From positions 124,001 to 188,000 of the forward strand of contig NZ_UFQQ01000001.1 of the NCBI RefSeq assembly GCF_900218015.1: DNA of 64,000 nt, given 5' to 3'. Positions within the stretch are counted from its first letter, which is position 1, and each line of letters begins with the position of its first letter. The translations under genes were made by a program, and so were the position numbers. Below the pieces are notes generated by a model. It searched no databases. It worked only from the letters and a program-made list of their open reading frames with translations, and had not been told where the DNA came from. Positions 18,387-27,864 of this stretch are shown one piece after another. The stretch comes from Rhodopseudomonas pentothenatexigens. Its GTDB lineage: Bacteria > Pseudomonadota > Alphaproteobacteria > Rhizobiales > Xanthobacteraceae.

Positions 18387-19442
18387 CTATCCCCGCAGCA
18401 CCAGCGCGAGACAGACGATCACCATGATCGACGGCAGGGCCCAGCGGCAATGTGAACGCAGCCCCGTAGCGAGCACGTGATAGCGCGAGTCCGGATCGCT
18501 GCGCGGCTTCCAGAGCAGCGCATCGATCAGCACCACGACCACAAGATAGAAATAGCCGAGCGAGATAATCTTCGCGATCGGGGTGTTCAACGAGATCGAA
18601 CCGGGGAAGCTCGCCTCGTAGGTGAAGCTGATCGCCGCCAGCGCGAGGAGGGCGGAGAACACCAGGCTGCCGTGATCCTTCGGCGCGGTGCCGGGGATCC
18701 ACAGCACGAACAGCGACACCGCCAGCGTCGAGACAATCGGGATGAACAGCCGCAGCAGATAGCGCTCCGACAGCCGCTCGATCCCGACGGTGGCGTTGAG
18801 CCGCGAGTAGGCGCGTGCGTTCCAGCCGGCGGCTTCGTCGTAGAAGAAGGTCAGGTCGAGCGGCCGCCAATCGATCACTGACAATTTCGGTTCGATCCGC
18901 GAGAACAACCGGTCGGTTTCGGTGGTCACCAGCATCGCGTCCTGTTTGGCGTAGCGCGGCAGCGAGAACGACAGCGACAGCCGCTGGCGGTCGAACGGAA
19001 ACGCCGCCATATCGACGCCGACGCGGAAATCGGCCTCGTAGCGCTCGACCAGCACGACACTGCCGTCGGCATAGACCGAGACCGCATCGACTTTGGCGCG
19101 GGGCTCGCCGAGCTGATTGTCGATCGCCAGGCCTGGCGTCCAGATTCCGGCGATGTACTGCCGTGCTTCGACGCCGACGCGGTCGATCCGCGAGGTGCCG
19201 GCGTCGAGCGGATCGAACCGCCGGCGCGGATCGGTCCAGCGCTGGGTGACTTCGATGTACAGCCTCGCGCGGCCGATCACCTCGCGAATTTCGGTGATGT
19301 CGAGCACGCGCAAGCCGATGCGGACTTGGACTGGCAGTTCGACGCCTTCGGGCAGCACTTCCGAGGGCGAGCTTGCGGCGGATGCGGGCGCACCGCACAG
19401 CGCAGCGAAAACGATCAGCAGAGCCGCCAGCAGTGACTTCAT
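18387..19442 (-). CDS. Prokaryotic pentameric ligand-gated ion channel (Cys-loop receptor superfamily)
   Basis: A 351-residue channel subunit. A signal peptide is at residues 1-22. The extracellular beta-sandwich at about 35-228 includes WTPGLAIDNQ (loop A/D region) and the superfamily signature FPFDRQRL at 149-156, without the two cysteines, as in other bacterial members (GLIC, ELIC). Four membrane helices are at about 229-249 (M1, with the conserved Pro in LFIPIVST), 257-276 (pore-lining M2), 289-312 (M3) and 333-350 (M4), with the short M3-M4 loop typical of bacteria. Its start overlaps the stop of the upstream sensor gene by 4 bases (ATGA). The ligand and ion selectivity are unknown. Confidence 0.9.
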   Translation of the reverse strand: MKSLLAALLIVFAALCGAPASAASSPSEVLPEGVELPVQVRIGLRVLDITEIREVIGRARLYIEVTQRWTDPRRRFDPLDAGTSRIDRVGVEARQYIAGIWTPGLAIDNQLGEPRAKVDAVSVYADGSVVLVERYEADFRVGVDMAAFPFDRQRLSLSFSLPRYAKQDAMLVTTETDRLFSRIEPKLSVIDWRPLDLTFFYDEAAGWNARAYSRLNATVGIERLSERYLLRLFIPIVSTLAVSLFVLWIPGTAPKDHGSLVFSALLALAAISFTYEASFPGSISLNTPIAKIISLGYFYLVVVVLIDALLWKPRSDPDSRYHVLATGLRSHCRWALPSIMVIVCLALVLRG

Positions 19443-20488
19443 GCCTGCGCCTCGTCGCGCGGCTTCAGCATCCGGGCCGACACCAAGAAGGCCACGAAGG
19501 CGAGCACAGTGCCGATCAGCGCCGCCGCGATCAGCTCGATCCGGGTCCGCTGCAACGCTGCGCCGTGCGACGGGAAGCTCTTCACTGCCGCGATGTTGCC
19601 GATCATCCGGCCGGAGAAGTCGATCAGCGGCTGCACCAGGATCGCGCCGGTCTCGCCGCCGATCCGATGCGGGGTGATCTCGCGGGTGCGGGCGAGGCGG
19701 ATGGCGCCGTCGCGCAACAAGCCGGTGAACAGCGGCGTGTCGGTCGAAGCGAGCGCGATCAGGTCGCCGAACTGCTCGCCCTTGTCGCCGGGCCTGCGCG
19801 GCGGCAACTCGGCGAGTGATTGGCTCAGCACCACCGCGATGTCGGCATTGGTCAGCGTCTTTACCTGTTCGAGGATCGGCTCGAGATTGAGACCGGCCTC
19901 GACGGTGCCGACGAAGCGGTCGCCGTCGTTGATCACCGCGATGCCGCGCACGAAGGTGCCGGCGACGCCGATCTCAAGGCCGACCTGGGAGCGCCGCGTC
20001 TTGTTGGCGGCGAGCACCATCTGCCGAAACTTGGTCAGGTCGTCGCCGAACTTATCCGGCAGATGCAGCCGCAGCAGATAGGTCATGTCGGCGGCGTGAA
20101 AGCCGAACACCGGAACGCCCTGGCTTTTCAGATACGCATAAGGGGCGGCCGTGAGTTCCGTCAGCGCGGCGCGGTCACCGGCGGCAAGTGCGCGCGCCAC
20201 AGCCCGCTGCCGCGCCGAGGTCTCCGCCTGGGTCAGCGCGAACCGTCCGGCTCCGTCGAGCGCGGCGGTGATCGCCTGGCTGACGGCCGCCATCTGGTGA
20301 TCGCGGTCGCGCGCGATCACGTCGTTCTGCATCGAGAAGGTGAGGGCGAGCATTGCGCCGAAGCTCAGCGCCAGCACCAGTGCGGTTATCAGGCCGGCAT
20401 GGACGCTGGAGACGCGCAGAGGCGGACGGGGAACGCTGGGAGGCACCGACATCGAGGTTTCCGGGGGCTGTTGACCCATCCTCGACAT
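19439..20488 (-). CDS. Membrane-anchored periplasmic sensor (double-Cache-like) without output domain
   Basis: A 349-residue protein with a transmembrane helix at about 30-51, a periplasmic domain of about 260 residues, a second helix at about 317-340 and a cytoplasmic tail of only nine residues. The periplasmic part (ITAALDGAGRFALTQAETSARQ, YLKSQGVPVFGFHAADMTYLLRLH, GIAVINDGDRFVGTVEAGLNL, GAILVQPLIDFSGRMIGNIAAVKS) has the layout of dCache ligand-binding domains of chemoreceptors. No HAMP, kinase, methyl-accepting or cyclase domain follows. The gene ends inside the start of the ligand-gated channel gene, so the two are translationally coupled. Starts at 20479 and 20452 are also possible. Confidence 0.78.
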   Translation of the reverse strand: MSRMGQQPPETSMSVPPSVPRPPLRVSSVHAGLITALVLALSFGAMLALTFSMQNDVIARDRDHQMAAVSQAITAALDGAGRFALTQAETSARQRAVARALAAGDRAALTELTAAPYAYLKSQGVPVFGFHAADMTYLLRLHLPDKFGDDLTKFRQMVLAANKTRRSQVGLEIGVAGTFVRGIAVINDGDRFVGTVEAGLNLEPILEQVKTLTNADIAVVLSQSLAELPPRRPGDKGEQFGDLIALASTDTPLFTGLLRDGAIRLARTREITPHRIGGETGAILVQPLIDFSGRMIGNIAAVKSFPSHGAALQRTRIELIAAALIGTVLAFVAFLVSARMLKPRDEAQA

Positions 20489-20682
20489 GGCCGCGCAACG
20501 CGCGGAGCATCGCGCGCTGCCAAAAAGCCGTTCGGAGGGTTCTTTGGCCGCGCCTTAGCGGACCTGGGAACCGGAACCAAGAGCAGATGGTACGGCAGGA
20601 GACGTTTGTCTTGACCTGGCGTCTCAAAGCCAACGGCTGCGGGTGCCGCCCGGCCGCCGCAACCGTGCCGTCGATCAGAACG

Positions 20683-21015
20683 TCAGATCGAGAAACTGGT
20701 GCCGCAGCCGCAGGAGGCGGTGGCGTTCGGGTTGTTGACCCGGAACGAGGCGCCGATCAGGTCGTCGACGAAATCGACTTCGGAGCCTTCGAGGAACGGC
20801 ACAGAGGCAGAATCGACCAGTACCACCGCGCCCTCTCTGGCGATCACTAGATCGTCGTCGGTCTTGGTGCGGTCGACGTCGAATTTGTACTGGAAGCCCG
20901 AGCAGCCGCCGCCTTCGACGCTGATCCGCAGCATCGCGCCTTGGCCTTCGCCCTTGAGGATTTCGCCGATCCGGCGCGCCGCGCGTTCGCTGATGGTGAC
21001 GCTCGATTCCGTCAT
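20683..21015 (-). CDS. erpA: Iron-sulphur cluster insertion protein, HesB/IscA family (ErpA-like)
   Basis: A 110-residue A-type carrier. The three conserved cysteines are seen in GGGCSGFQYKF and CGCGTSFSI at the C-terminus. It delivers Fe-S clusters to apo-enzymes. The start at 21015 gives MTESSVTISERAARRIGEIL, the usual N-terminus; the longer frame is not supported. It is divergent from the dGTPase gene and lies 194 bases upstream of the sensor-channel pair on the same strand. Confidence 0.9.
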   Translation of the reverse strand: MTESSVTISERAARRIGEILKGEGQGAMLRISVEGGGCSGFQYKFDVDRTKTDDDLVIAREGAVVLVDSASVPFLEGSEVDFVDDLIGASFRVNNPNATASCGCGTSFSI

Positions 21016-21120
21016 CTCGCCGCTCCGTGTTGACGGGCAGGGCCCGTCATTGGATTTCTTTGCCAACAGTAGTTAAGTGCGCCGCACCGCAGAATCAAAC
21101 GGTCAGGACGAGTCGCGCGC

Positions 21121-22335
21121 GTGTCGGTCGGTATGGCAGCCCCCCGTGCAGCCTTTGGCTGCGATCCGGACCACAGCCGCGGCCGGCAATTTCACGAGCC
21201 GCCGAGCCGGACCCGCAGCGCCTTTCGCCGCGATTGCGACCGCGTCATCCATTCCAACGCGTTTCGCCGGCTCAAACACAAGACCCAGGTCTTCGTGTTT
21301 CATGAAGGCGATCACTATCGCACCCGGCTGACCCACAGCCTGGAAGTGGCGCAGATCGCCCGGGCGCTCGCCCGTCAGCTCGGGCTCGACGAAGACCTCA
21401 CCGAAACCCTGGCGCTGGCCCACGACCTCGGCCATCCGCCGTTCGGCCACGCCGGCGAGCGGGCGCTCGATGCCTGCCTGAAGGACGCCGGCGGCTTCGA
21501 TCATAATGCCCAGACGCTGCGGGTGTTGACGGCGCTGGAGCACCGCTATCCGGAGTTCGACGGCCTCAACCTGACCTGGGAAACGCTGGAAGGCGTGGTC
21601 AAGCACAACGGGCCGCTGACCGACCGCGCCGGCGCGCCGCTGCCGCGTTATGCCGAGCACGGCGTGCCGCGTGGCATCACCGAGTTCAACCAGCGTTTCG
21701 ACCTGCAGCTCTGGAGCTTTGCGTCGCTCGAAGCCCAGGTGGCCGCGATCGCCGACGACATCGCTTACGACGCCCACGACATCGACGACGGCCTGCGCGC
21801 CGGGCTGTTCCGGATCGACGATCTGGTCGAGGTACCGCTGGTGGCGCGGATCGTGGCCGCGGTCGACCGGCGCTATCCGGGGCTCGACGACGGCCGGCGC
21901 GGCGCCGAGCTGGTGCGCGAACTGATCTCGACGCTGATCGGCGCGGTTGCCGCCGAGGCGCAGCGGCGGATCGGGGAGGCTAAGCCGGAATCGGCCGATG
22001 ACGTCCGCCGTGCCGACCGGGCACTGGTGGCGTTCCCGGCCGACACCGCGAAAGCCGAAGCCGAGATCAAGGCCTTTCTCTGGACCTGGATGTACCGCGC
22101 CGAGCGGGTGATGAAGGTGATGCGCGACGCCGAAACCATCGTCGCCGAGCTGTTTCAGCGGTACTGCGATCATCCGGAGGATCTGCCGCCGGACTGGCTG
22201 CCGGCCCATGGCCCGGTGGCCGAGTGCGAAGCCGACCGGCTGCTGCGGATTCGCAATTTCATCGCCGGGATGACCGACCGCTACGCGCTCGCCGAGCACC
22301 AGCGGCTTTTTGACACGACCCCGGATTTGCGTTAG
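21121..22335 (+). CDS. dgt: Deoxyguanosinetriphosphate triphosphohydrolase-like protein
   Basis: A 404-residue HD-domain hydrolase. Metal ligands are seen in [19 protein letters not shown] and [17 protein letters not shown], with further motifs [15 protein letters not shown] and [18 protein letters not shown]. Enzymes of this group hydrolyse dNTPs to deoxynucleosides and triphosphate. Start choice: GTG 21121 gives 404 residues, ATG 21133 gives 400. The pair dgt-argS is conserved in alphaproteobacteria; argS starts 50 bases on. Confidence 0.93.
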   Translation: MSVGMAAPRAAFGCDPDHSRGRQFHEPPSRTRSAFRRDCDRVIHSNAFRRLKHKTQVFVFHEGDHYRTRLTHSLEVAQIARALARQLGLDEDLTETLALAHDLGHPPFGHAGERALDACLKDAGGFDHNAQTLRVLTALEHRYPEFDGLNLTWETLEGVVKHNGPLTDRAGAPLPRYAEHGVPRGITEFNQRFDLQLWSFASLEAQVAAIADDIAYDAHDIDDGLRAGLFRIDDLVEVPLVARIVAAVDRRYPGLDDGRRGAELVRELISTLIGAVAAEAQRRIGEAKPESADDVRRADRALVAFPADTAKAEAEIKAFLWTWMYRAERVMKVMRDAETIVAELFQRYCDHPEDLPPDWLPAHGPVAECEADRLLRIRNFIAGMTDRYALAEHQRLFDTTPDLR

Positions 22336-22385
22336 GCGGCGCCCGTCCGGCCCGAAACGGCCGCGCCCATTTCCCCTTTGCAGCC

Positions 22386-24179
22386 ATGGCCGAGCTCCCG
22401 ATGTCCACGCATCTTTTCGCCCGTCTCCTGTCGCGCGTGCACGCGGTGTGCGCGGCGCTGATCGAAGAGGGCGCGCTGCCCGCCGGGATCGACCTTTCGC
22501 GCGTCGTGGTCGAGCCGCCGAAGGACGCCTCGCACGGCGACATGGCGACCAACGCCGCGATGGTGCTGGCCAAGGACGCCAAGGCCAAGCCGCGCGATCT
22601 CGCCGACAAGATCGCCGAGAAGCTGCGCGCCGAGGACCTGATCGATCAGGTCGTGATCGCCGGTCCCGGCTTCATCAACCTCACGCTGAAGCCGGCAGTA
22701 TGGGCGGAGGCGCTACGCGCCGTGCTCGATGCCGGCGCCGGCTACGGCCGCAGCAGCATCGGCGGCGGCGAGAAGGTCAACGTCGAATACGTCTCGGCCA
22801 ATCCGACCGGGCCGATGCATGTCGGCCACTGCCGCGGTGCGGTGTTCGGCGACGCGCTCGCCAATCTGCTCGACGTCGCCGGTTACGACGTCACCCGCGA
22901 GTACTACATCAACGACGCCGGCGCCCAGGTCGACGTGCTGGCGCGTTCTGCCTTCCTGCGTTACCGCGAAGCGCTCGGTGAGGACATCGGTGCAATCCCC
23001 GAAGGACTGTATCCGGGCGATTATCTCAAGCCGGTCGGCGAGGCGCTGAAGGCCGAGCACGGCGCCGCGCTGAAGGACATGCCCGAGGCGCAGTGGCTGC
23101 CGGTCGTGCGGGCCAAGGCGGTCGCGATGATGATGGAGGCGATCAAGGGCGATCTCGCCGCGCTGAACATCACCCACGAGGTGTTCTTCTCGGAGCGCTC
23201 GCTGATCGAGGGCGGCCGCAACCGGGTGGCCGAGACCATCGAATTCCTGCGTTCCAAGGGCGACGTGTATCAGGGGCGTCTGCCGCCGCCGAAGGGCGCG
23301 CCGGTCGAGGACTACGAGGACCGCGAACAGACCCTGTTCCGGGCGACCGCCTATGGGGACGACGTCGACCGGCCGCTGCTGAAGTCCGACGGCAGCTACA
23401 CCTACTTCGCTTCCGACATCGCCTATCACAAGGTGAAGTTCGACGCCGGCTTCGCCAACATGGTCGACGTCTGGGGCGCCGATCACGGCGGCTACATCAA
23501 GCGGATGCAGGCGGCAATCAAGGCGGTGACCGCCGGCAAGGGCGCGCTCGACGTCAAGATCGTGCAGCTGGTGCGGCTGTTGCGCAATGGCGAGCCGGTG
23601 AAGATGTCGAAGCGCGCTGGCGACTTCGTCACCCTTCGCGAGGTGGTCGACGAGGTCGGTTCCGACGCCGTCCGCTTCATGATGCTGTTCCGCAAGAACG
23701 ACGCGGTGCTCGATTTCGACTTGGCCAAGGTGATCGAGCAGTCGAAAGACAATCCGGTGTTCTACGTCCAGTACGGCCACGCCCGCGGCCACTCGATCTT
23801 CCGCAATGCGCGCGAGGTGGTTCCCGATCTGCCGGAGGATTCGAAGGGGCGGGCGGCGATGCTGCGGCAGGCGCCGCTGGAGCGGCTGAACGATCCGGCC
23901 GAACTCGAACTATTGAAGCGACTGGCGCTCTATCCGCGCATCGTCGAGGCCGCTGCCCAGGCCCACGAGCCGCACCGAATTGCGTTCTATCTCAATGAGC
24001 TCGCGAGCGAATTTCATGCGCTTTGGACGCATGGCCGCGATTTGCCTCATTTACGCTTCATTATCAATAATGATGCAGAGATTACCAGGGCGCGCTTGGC
24101 GATGGTCCAGGGCGTCGTCTCGGTTTTGGCCTCGGGGCTCGCCATTCTCGGCGTCACTGCGCCGGACGAGATGCGATAG
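22386..24179 (+). CDS. argS: Arginyl-tRNA synthetase
   Basis: A 597-residue class I aminoacyl-tRNA synthetase. The HIGH-type motif is [19 protein letters not shown], the KMSKS-type motif is [21 protein letters not shown], and the N-terminal Add-1 domain and C-terminal anticodon-binding helical domain ([21 protein letters not shown]) are complete. Its length is normal for the bacterial enzyme. Start 22386 is the first ATG after the dgt stop; a second ATG at 22401 is possible. The SPOR gene follows after about 100 bases. Confidence 0.97.
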   Translation: MAELPMSTHLFARLLSRVHAVCAALIEEGALPAGIDLSRVVVEPPKDASHGDMATNAAMVLAKDAKAKPRDLADKIAEKLRAEDLIDQVVIAGPGFINLTLKPAVWAEALRAVLDAGAGYGRSSIGGGEKVNVEYVSANPTGPMHVGHCRGAVFGDALANLLDVAGYDVTREYYINDAGAQVDVLARSAFLRYREALGEDIGAIPEGLYPGDYLKPVGEALKAEHGAALKDMPEAQWLPVVRAKAVAMMMEAIKGDLAALNITHEVFFSERSLIEGGRNRVAETIEFLRSKGDVYQGRLPPPKGAPVEDYEDREQTLFRATAYGDDVDRPLLKSDGSYTYFASDIAYHKVKFDAGFANMVDVWGADHGGYIKRMQAAIKAVTAGKGALDVKIVQLVRLLRNGEPVKMSKRAGDFVTLREVVDEVGSDAVRFMMLFRKNDAVLDFDLAKVIEQSKDNPVFYVQYGHARGHSIFRNAREVVPDLPEDSKGRAAMLRQAPLERLNDPAELELLKRLALYPRIVEAAAQAHEPHRIAFYLNELASEFHALWTHGRDLPHLRFIINNDAEITRARLAMVQGVVSVLASGLAILGVTAPDEMR

Positions 24180-24281
24180 GGGATCGGCCGTCAGATGGGG
24201 ATCTGGAGCGGCTTGTGAAAGCGGCCGTGACGTCTGCGAAGGCGCCTTGGGCAGCTTTCCCGAATGGGACGCGACATCACG

Positions 24282-25943
24282 ATGACGGATCGATATCAGA
24301 ACCGACCTTTTCCGCTGGATGACGAGGACAGCCGTCCGGCCTCCCGCTATCCGCAGAAGCCGGAAAACGATCCACTCGCGGAGCTGGCCCGTCTGATCGG
24401 TCAGGCCGACCCTTTCGGCCAGTCCGCCGCCCGTGCAGAGCCGGCTCCGCCGGTTGCGCCGCAAACCCGCTCGACCGGTTTTCGCGCCAGTCGTCCGGCT
24501 GCGCCGCCCGCCGCGGATGAATTGTCGCCGCCTCCGATGCCGTCGTGGATGCAGCACCGCCAGACCCAGCGACCGGCCGAGCCGCCGCGGGCGCAGGAGC
24601 CGGCCTTTGCGCCTGCGCCGGAGCCGGATTTCAGCCGGCCGCCGTCATTCCTCAGTGCCGCGCCGCCGCGTCGTACCGAGTCGGCCAGCTTCGATCATGC
24701 GCCGTCGATGCAGCCGTCGATCGAGTCACGTCCGCTGGAGATGCACTCGTTCGATCCCGGCCCGATCGAACCGCGCAAGCCTGAGCCGCGATTGAACCCG
24801 ATCGAGCAGCGCCAGCTCGATCTGATGCAGCCCGACCGTGTGGTCTATGAGCCGCCATTCGACCCGCTGCCGGCGAGCCCGGCGTCGCTGGAGCCGAGCC
24901 GCTACGACGAGGCGCTGTACGGCCAGCTTCCGGCCGATCCCGCCCCGATAGGCGGTTATCAGGAGCCGCCTTATGGCTACGAAGACGGCTACGACGAGAC
25001 CTCCGACCCCCGCGCGCTGAAGCCGCGCCGCAATACCATGTTCATGGTGGTGGCGATTCTCGCGCTGGCGGTGGTCGGCACCGGCGGTGCGCTGGCGTAT
25101 CGCACCTTTGCCGGCGCCCCGCGCAGCGGCGAGCCTCCGGTGATCAAGGCCGACACCGGCCCGACCAAGATTCCCGGCCCGTCGAACGACAGCGCCGGAA
25201 AGCCGATCCAGGACCGGCTCGCCTCCGGGAGCGGCGTCGAGGCACTGGTGTCGCGCGAAGAGCAGCCGGCGGCCGACCCGTCGCGGATGCCCGGTTCGGG
25301 CCCGCGCGTGGTGCTGCCGCAGCTCAATCAGAATCCGAATCCGCCGGCGGTGGCCAGCGTCGCACCGGGTGTCAGGCCGAATCTGACGCCGCCGCCGAAC
25401 AACGGCACGCTGGCCGGCGACGAGCCGCGCAAGATCAGGACCTACAGCATCCGCCCGGATCAGGTCGATCCGTCCGGGCAGCCCGCCGGCGCTGCCGCGG
25501 CGCCTTCTGGCCGGCAGGCCAGCCGCACCGCGCCGCCAGCGGCCGCCCCGGCGCGCAGCCCCGGCCGCAGCGTCGAGGACGCCAATGCATCCGCCGGCAC
25601 TGCGCCTTTGTCGTTGTCGCCGAATGCCGGCGAAGCTCCGGCACCGCGGCCGCAGCGGGTCGCCTCGCTGCCCGCCGAACCGGCGGCAACGTCAGGCGGT
25701 TACGTCGTGCAGGTTTCGTCGCAGCGCAGCGAAGCGGACGCCAAGGCCTCGTACCGGATGCTGCAGGGCAAGTTCCCGTCGGTGCTCGGCTCGCAGTCCC
25801 ACATGGTCAAGCGTGTCGATCTCGGCAGCAAAGGTGTCTACTACCGGGCGATGGTCGGGCCGTTCGCGTCATCGGAACAGGCGCAGCAAGTCTGCAGCAG
25901 CCTAAAAAGTGCCGGCGGACAGTGCGTCGTCCAGAGGAATTAA
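24282..25943 (+). CDS. SPOR-domain membrane protein
   Basis: A 553-residue bitopic protein with a long Pro/Glu/Ala-rich cytoplasmic part (1-248), one transmembrane helix at about 252-275 (MFMVVAILALAVVGTGGALAY), a disordered periplasmic Pro-rich stretch, and a C-terminal SPOR domain at about 472-550 (GGYVVQVSSQRSEADAKASY and VYYRAMVGPFASSEQAQQVC). SPOR domains bind denuded septal glycan, so a role in division or cell-wall remodelling is likely. It sits between argS and nagZ, a conserved order in this group. The start at 24282 is chosen over 24264. Confidence 0.88.
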   Translation: MTDRYQNRPFPLDDEDSRPASRYPQKPENDPLAELARLIGQADPFGQSAARAEPAPPVAPQTRSTGFRASRPAAPPAADELSPPPMPSWMQHRQTQRPAEPPRAQEPAFAPAPEPDFSRPPSFLSAAPPRRTESASFDHAPSMQPSIESRPLEMHSFDPGPIEPRKPEPRLNPIEQRQLDLMQPDRVVYEPPFDPLPASPASLEPSRYDEALYGQLPADPAPIGGYQEPPYGYEDGYDETSDPRALKPRRNTMFMVVAILALAVVGTGGALAYRTFAGAPRSGEPPVIKADTGPTKIPGPSNDSAGKPIQDRLASGSGVEALVSREEQPAADPSRMPGSGPRVVLPQLNQNPNPPAVASVAPGVRPNLTPPPNNGTLAGDEPRKIRTYSIRPDQVDPSGQPAGAAAAPSGRQASRTAPPAAAPARSPGRSVEDANASAGTAPLSLSPNAGEAPAPRPQRVASLPAEPAATSGGYVVQVSSQRSEADAKASYRMLQGKFPSVLGSQSHMVKRVDLGSKGVYYRAMVGPFASSEQAQQVCSSLKSAGGQCVVQRN

Positions 25944-25991
25944 CGGCGGTTTCCTTGACCCTGGAGGCGTGCGCGGGCTAAGCGGCCCTGT

Positions 25992-27017
25992 ATGTCACCG
26001 CGCGCTTTCATCACCGGCATCGCCGGCCCCGGTCTCAGCGAGGACGAGCGCGGATTTCTCCGCGAATCGCGCCCCTTCGGCTTCATCCTGTTCAAGCGCA
26101 ATGTCGACAATCCCGCGCAAGTCGAAGGGTTAGTTGATGAATTGCGCAGAACGATCGATTCTCCGAATGCCCCCGTCCTGATCGACCAGGAAGGCGGTCG
26201 GGTGCAGCGGCTCGGTCCGCCGCATTGGCCGGTCTACCCGCCCGGCGCGGTGTTCTCGGCGCTGTACGATATCGACCCGGAGGCTGGGCTGACCGCGGCT
26301 CGGCTCAGCGCGCGGCTGATCGCGGACGATCTCGCCCGGCTCGGCATTACCGTCGACTGCCTGCCGCTCGCCGACCTGCCGGTGGCGGGCGCCGATGCGG
26401 TGATCGGCGATCGCGCCTACGGCACCACGCCCGACAAGGTCGCGGCGATCGCTCGCGCGGTCAGCGACGGCTTGGCGCAAGGGGGCGTGCTGCCGGTGCT
26501 CAAGCACATCCCCGGCCACGGCCGCGCCACCGCCGACAGCCATCATCGGCTGCCGACCGTCGACACTTCGCCCGAGGAACTCGACCGCACCGATTTCGCC
26601 GCGTTCCGGCCGCTCGCCGATCTGCCGATGGCGATGACTGCACATGTTGTGTTTAGCGCCCTGGACCCCGCCCAACCCGCGACCACTTCTGCGACAATCA
26701 TCGACCGGGTGATTCGCGAATCGATCGGGTTCCAAGGATTGCTGATGAGCGACGACGTTTCGATGAACGCGCTGGCCGGGAGCATCGCCGAACGCACTCG
26801 GGCGATCGTCGCGGCCGGCTGCGACGTCGTCCTGCATTGCAACGGCAAGCTCGACGAGATGCGGCAGGTGGCGGCTGAGACACCGCAGCTTCAGGGCAGG
26901 GCGCTGGCGCGCGCCGAGGCTGCCTTGGCGGCCCGCCATGCCGCGCAACCGTTCGACCGCGCCGCGGCGCGGGCCGAACTCGAAACCTTGATCGGCCGCT
27001 CGAGGGTGGGCGTATGA
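25992..27017 (+). CDS. nagZ: Beta-N-acetylhexosaminidase (NagZ, GH3)
   Basis: A 341-residue cytoplasmic glycosidase of cell-wall recycling that removes GlcNAc from anhydromuropeptides. Family motifs are ILIDQEGGRVQRLGPPHWP-like near residue 60, KHIPGHGRATADSHHRLP with the mobile catalytic His-Asp loop, and GLLMSDDVSMNALAG with the nucleophile Asp. The stop overlaps the scpA start by 4 bases (ATGA), so the genes are coupled. Length and motifs are standard. Confidence 0.95.
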   Translation: MSPRAFITGIAGPGLSEDERGFLRESRPFGFILFKRNVDNPAQVEGLVDELRRTIDSPNAPVLIDQEGGRVQRLGPPHWPVYPPGAVFSALYDIDPEAGLTAARLSARLIADDLARLGITVDCLPLADLPVAGADAVIGDRAYGTTPDKVAAIARAVSDGLAQGGVLPVLKHIPGHGRATADSHHRLPTVDTSPEELDRTDFAAFRPLADLPMAMTAHVVFSALDPAQPATTSATIIDRVIRESIGFQGLLMSDDVSMNALAGSIAERTRAIVAAGCDVVLHCNGKLDEMRQVAAETPQLQGRALARAEAALAARHAAQPFDRAAARAELETLIGRSRVGV

Positions 27018-27844
27018 CCGCTGAGATTCTGCAGTTCGAGACTGGCCGACCGGTCGAACAGGTCGACCAGGACGAGGCGCTCGTCGTCGACGTCGAGGGC
27101 TACGAGGGTCCGCTCGACCTGTTGCTGGCGCTGGCGCGACAGCAGAAAGTCGACCTGCACAAGATCTCGATCCTGGCGCTCGCCGACCAGTATCTGCTGT
27201 TCATCGAAGAAGCGCGGAAGATCCGGCTCGAACTCGCCGCCGACTACCTGGTGATGGCGGCATGGCTCGCCTTCCTGAAGTCGCGCCTGCTGTTGCCGGA
27301 GCCGCCGGCCCAGGAAGGCCCGAGCGCCGAGGATATGGCGAACGCGCTGGCCAACCGGCTGCGCCGGCTGGAGGCGATCCGCGAGGCGGCGAACTCGCTG
27401 ATGACGCGCGCCCAGCTCAACCGCGACATCTTCCCGCGCGGCGCGGCCGAAGACATCGCCGAAATCAGGCATCCGAAGTTCACCGCGACGCTGTACGACC
27501 TGCTCAGCGCCTACGCGTCGCAGCGGCAGTCGCGGGTGCTGACCACCGTGCATCTGGCCAAGCGCACGGTGTGGTCGCTGAGCGAGGCGCGTGCGTCGCT
27601 GGAGCGGCTGGTCGGGCTCGCCGAGGACTGGAGCCGGCTCGACGAATATCTGCTGCGCTACATGCCCGATCCGACGCAGCGCGCCACCGTGCTGGCGTCG
27701 AGCTTCGCCGCCGCGCTGGAACTGGTGCGCGAGGGCGAGGTCGAGCTGCATCAGGCCGCGCCGCTGGCACCCTTGTATTTTCGTAAGCGTCCGCCGTCTC
27801 CAGCGATGGAAGCGGCAACCTTGCCGGATACTCCGGTCGGGTAG
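27014..27844 (+). CDS. scpA: Segregation and condensation protein A
   Basis: A 276-residue kleisin. The start region VDVEGYEGPLDLLLALARQQKVDL is the family hallmark, followed by ADYLVMAAWLAFLKSRLLLP; the C-terminal winged helix is at about 210-265. It bridges SMC heads with ScpB for chromosome organisation. The start overlaps nagZ by 4 bases and scpB follows 20 bases later. Confidence 0.95.
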   Translation: MTAEILQFETGRPVEQVDQDEALVVDVEGYEGPLDLLLALARQQKVDLHKISILALADQYLLFIEEARKIRLELAADYLVMAAWLAFLKSRLLLPEPPAQEGPSAEDMANALANRLRRLEAIREAANSLMTRAQLNRDIFPRGAAEDIAEIRHPKFTATLYDLLSAYASQRQSRVLTTVHLAKRTVWSLSEARASLERLVGLAEDWSRLDEYLLRYMPDPTQRATVLASSFAAALELVREGEVELHQAAPLAPLYFRKRPPSPAMEAATLPDTPVG

Positions 27845-27864
27845 TGGAAGAAGGAGACCGAGCC

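Noticed and set aside
18387-19398. Alternative frame of 381 codons over the channel gene
   Set aside because: Arg-rich out-of-frame shadow; the 351-residue frame has a signal peptide, the FPFD motif and four membrane helices.
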